Source: Pseudarthrobacter oxydans (GTDB taxonomy: Bacteria; Actinomycetota; Actinomycetes; Actinomycetales; Micrococcaceae). From it: a DNA stretch of 37,012 nt. The position numbers were made by a program, and so were the translations under genes. Position 1 is the first letter of the stretch; each line of letters begins with the position of its first letter. The notes beneath the pieces were generated by a model. The model was not told where the DNA came from. It worked only from the letters and a program-made list of their open reading frames with translations, and did no database searches. Positions 35,961 to 37,012 of the stretch are shown here, piece by piece. Location of the stretch: contig NZ_JAUSSN010000019.1 in NCBI RefSeq assembly GCF_030812335.1, positions 1 through 37,012 of the forward strand, written 5' to 3'.

Positions 35961-36968
35961 TCACGTGGCTTCCCTCCAGGGAGGGTTGCGATGCGGGACT
36001 GGTGCTGAGCCGGTCAGGACGGATCCGGAGCCGTGAGCGAGCCGGCGTCCGCGGATGTATCCTGCGGCGGTGAACGCCAGAACAGCTACGTAGGCCCCGG
36101 CCCGGCGCCAGCCATCCGGGTCGGCACCCCTGCTCCAGTCCGCCAGAGCGGAAAAGAACGCCCGCGGCAGGACGCGGCGCACGTAGCGGCGTTCGGGGCC
36201 CAAGGCCCTTTTGTGGCCCACGACGTGGCTGACCTGGGCTTTGGAAATGCCCTCCGACCAGGACCGCTCCAGCATGTAGCGGAGGGTTCCCCGCTGGACC
36301 GGGACGTGGTGACGGACCAGGGCTGCCGGTTCGTACACGATGCGTGAGCCGGGGGATCCAATGACGGCCCGGATGCAGATTTCGGTTTCCTCGCATCCCA
36401 GCGGCTTCGTCCCCTGGCGGCCCAGGGAGAGGTTGAAACCGCCCACCTGCTGGAGCACTTGAAGCCGGAAGGACATGTTGGCGCCGATGACGTTCCGCAC
36501 TTCGGAGGCCACCTTCGGCAGGCCCCGGTAGCTGCAGCCGACGATCCAGTCCAGCTCCGGGCCGAAATGACCGGGCCGGCCGCCTTCCCACACGGGTTCG
36601 ACCTTGCCACCGACTGCCAGGACATCGGAATCGTCATAGAGGGACGTGAGCTTTTCCAGCCAGTCAGGGGCGGCGACGGCGTCGTCGTCCAGAAACGCCA
36701 CAATGTCCGCGGTGGCAAGCCCTACCCCGGTGTTGCGGGCTCCGGAGAGCCCCTGCAGCCCGGTGCTCTCCACCAGGGTGACGTCCTGCACGGCCGCCAC
36801 CAGCCGCTTGTAGAGGTCCACGTTGTGGTCAACCACAACGATCACCTGCTTCGGCTGGAGCGTCTGGGCGTGGACGGAATCAATCACGTCCATCAGCAGG
36901 TCCCAGCGCTGCTCCGCATAGGAGCAGATGACCACCGAAACGGAGGGCCGGAAATTTAAGTTGAGCAC
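35961..36968 (-). CDS. Family 2 glycosyltransferase
   Basis: The 335-residue protein has the GT-A fold of family 2: SVSVVICSYAEQRWDLLMDVIDSV at the start, VIVVVDHNVDLYKRL, LSGARNTGVGLATADIVAFLDDDA with the DDD metal/nucleotide-binding aspartates, NVIGANMSFRLQVLQQVGGF, and CEETEICIRA as the acceptor-side acidic residues. It transfers a sugar from a nucleotide donor, probably for an exopolysaccharide or other surface glycan. A single weak hydrophobic segment occurs near the C-terminus (AGAYVAVLAFTAAGYIRG). The GTG start at 36968 has AAGGAG upstream, one base after the stop of another gene entering from the right, so it belongs to a glycan-synthesis operon that continues outside the window. Confidence 0.93.
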   Translation of the reverse strand: MLNLNFRPSVSVVICSYAEQRWDLLMDVIDSVHAQTLQPKQVIVVVDHNVDLYKRLVAAVQDVTLVESTGLQGLSGARNTGVGLATADIVAFLDDDAVAAPDWLEKLTSLYDDSDVLAVGGKVEPVWEGGRPGHFGPELDWIVGCSYRGLPKVASEVRNVIGANMSFRLQVLQQVGGFNLSLGRQGTKPLGCEETEICIRAVIGSPGSRIVYEPAALVRHHVPVQRGTLRYMLERSWSEGISKAQVSHVVGHKRALGPERRYVRRVLPRAFFSALADWSRGADPDGWRRAGAYVAVLAFTAAGYIRGRRLAHGSGSVLTGSAPVPHRNPPWREAT

Positions 36969-36969
36969 C

Positions 36970-37012
36970 TTAGGCTCCTTCCGCCACGGTCAGAACGCTT
37001 CGCGGATCCGTG
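36970..37012 (-). CDS. C-terminal end of an upstream gene (partial)
   Basis: One minus-strand frame reads TDPRSVLTVAEGA and stops at TAA (36970-36972), one base before the glycosyltransferase GTG. The close junction suggests coupled translation within one operon. Only 13 codons are visible, so the product cannot be named; a glycan-synthesis gene is a guess. Confidence 0.4.
   Translation of the reverse strand, partial: TDPRSVLTVAEGA

Overview
The window looks like a chromosomal segment of a high-G+C actinobacterium, most likely a member of the Micrococcaceae close to Arthrobacter or Pseudarthrobacter. The basis is the strong GC bias at third codon positions, GAF-ANTAR regulators, a DUF222-type HNH protein, an actinobacterial UspA, DUF2630 and DUF6221 proteins, and the close packing of genes with ATGA/GTGA overlaps. 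The genus is inferred from protein style; no rRNA or tRNA gene is present to confirm it.

Left part (1-7232): the 3' end of an HNH endonuclease gene, a family 1 beta-glucosidase, and a protein-quality-control group read on the minus strand (small heat-shock protein, J-domain protein, a 36-bp hairpin repeat array, an unknown 129-residue protein) with a divergent HspR-like regulator. Next come an MmcQ/YjbR-like protein, a PAP2 phosphatase, an AlkC-like DNA glycosylase and a 69-residue protein, closed by a strong bidirectional terminator.

Sugar-acid part (7274-17629): a minus-strand operon encodes a lipoprotein binding protein, two ABC permeases, galactonate dehydratase (DgoD), a KDPG/KDPGal-type aldolase, a PfkB-type 2-keto-3-deoxy-hexonate kinase and a ManD-type mannonate dehydratase. 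It is headed by a divergent FadR-type regulator. Together these can import a hexonate, dehydrate it to a 2-keto-3-deoxy acid, phosphorylate it and cleave it to pyruvate and glyceraldehyde-3-phosphate. No ABC ATPase gene lies nearby. An aldo/keto reductase and an NAD-dependent epimerase/dehydrogenase follow as a separate minus-strand pair.

Stress and signalling part (17782-34907): a translationally coupled UspA / membrane protein / SRPBCC set; a membrane protein; a DUF302 gene coupled to a phosphoribosyltransferase-alpha/beta-hydrolase fusion; three GAF-ANTAR regulators; a LOV-GGDEF-EAL blue-light/c-di-GMP protein; two coupled alpha/beta hydrolases; several small acidic proteins; a PhnB-like and a PfpI-like protein; DUF2630 plus a CapA-like protein; and a secreted subtilase. 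Several of these families (UspA, the PRTase-hydrolase fusion, CapA-like, Hsp20) are also found in the mycobacterial DosR dormancy regulon. DosR-box-like sequences lie upstream of the UspA cluster, the 20020 membrane gene and the fusion gene.

Right end (34929-37012): a DUF1992 protein, a 420-base stretch without a supportable gene, a family 2 glycosyltransferase, and the last codons of a gene that enters from the right edge. No tRNA, rRNA, CRISPR array, insertion sequence or prophage was recognised.
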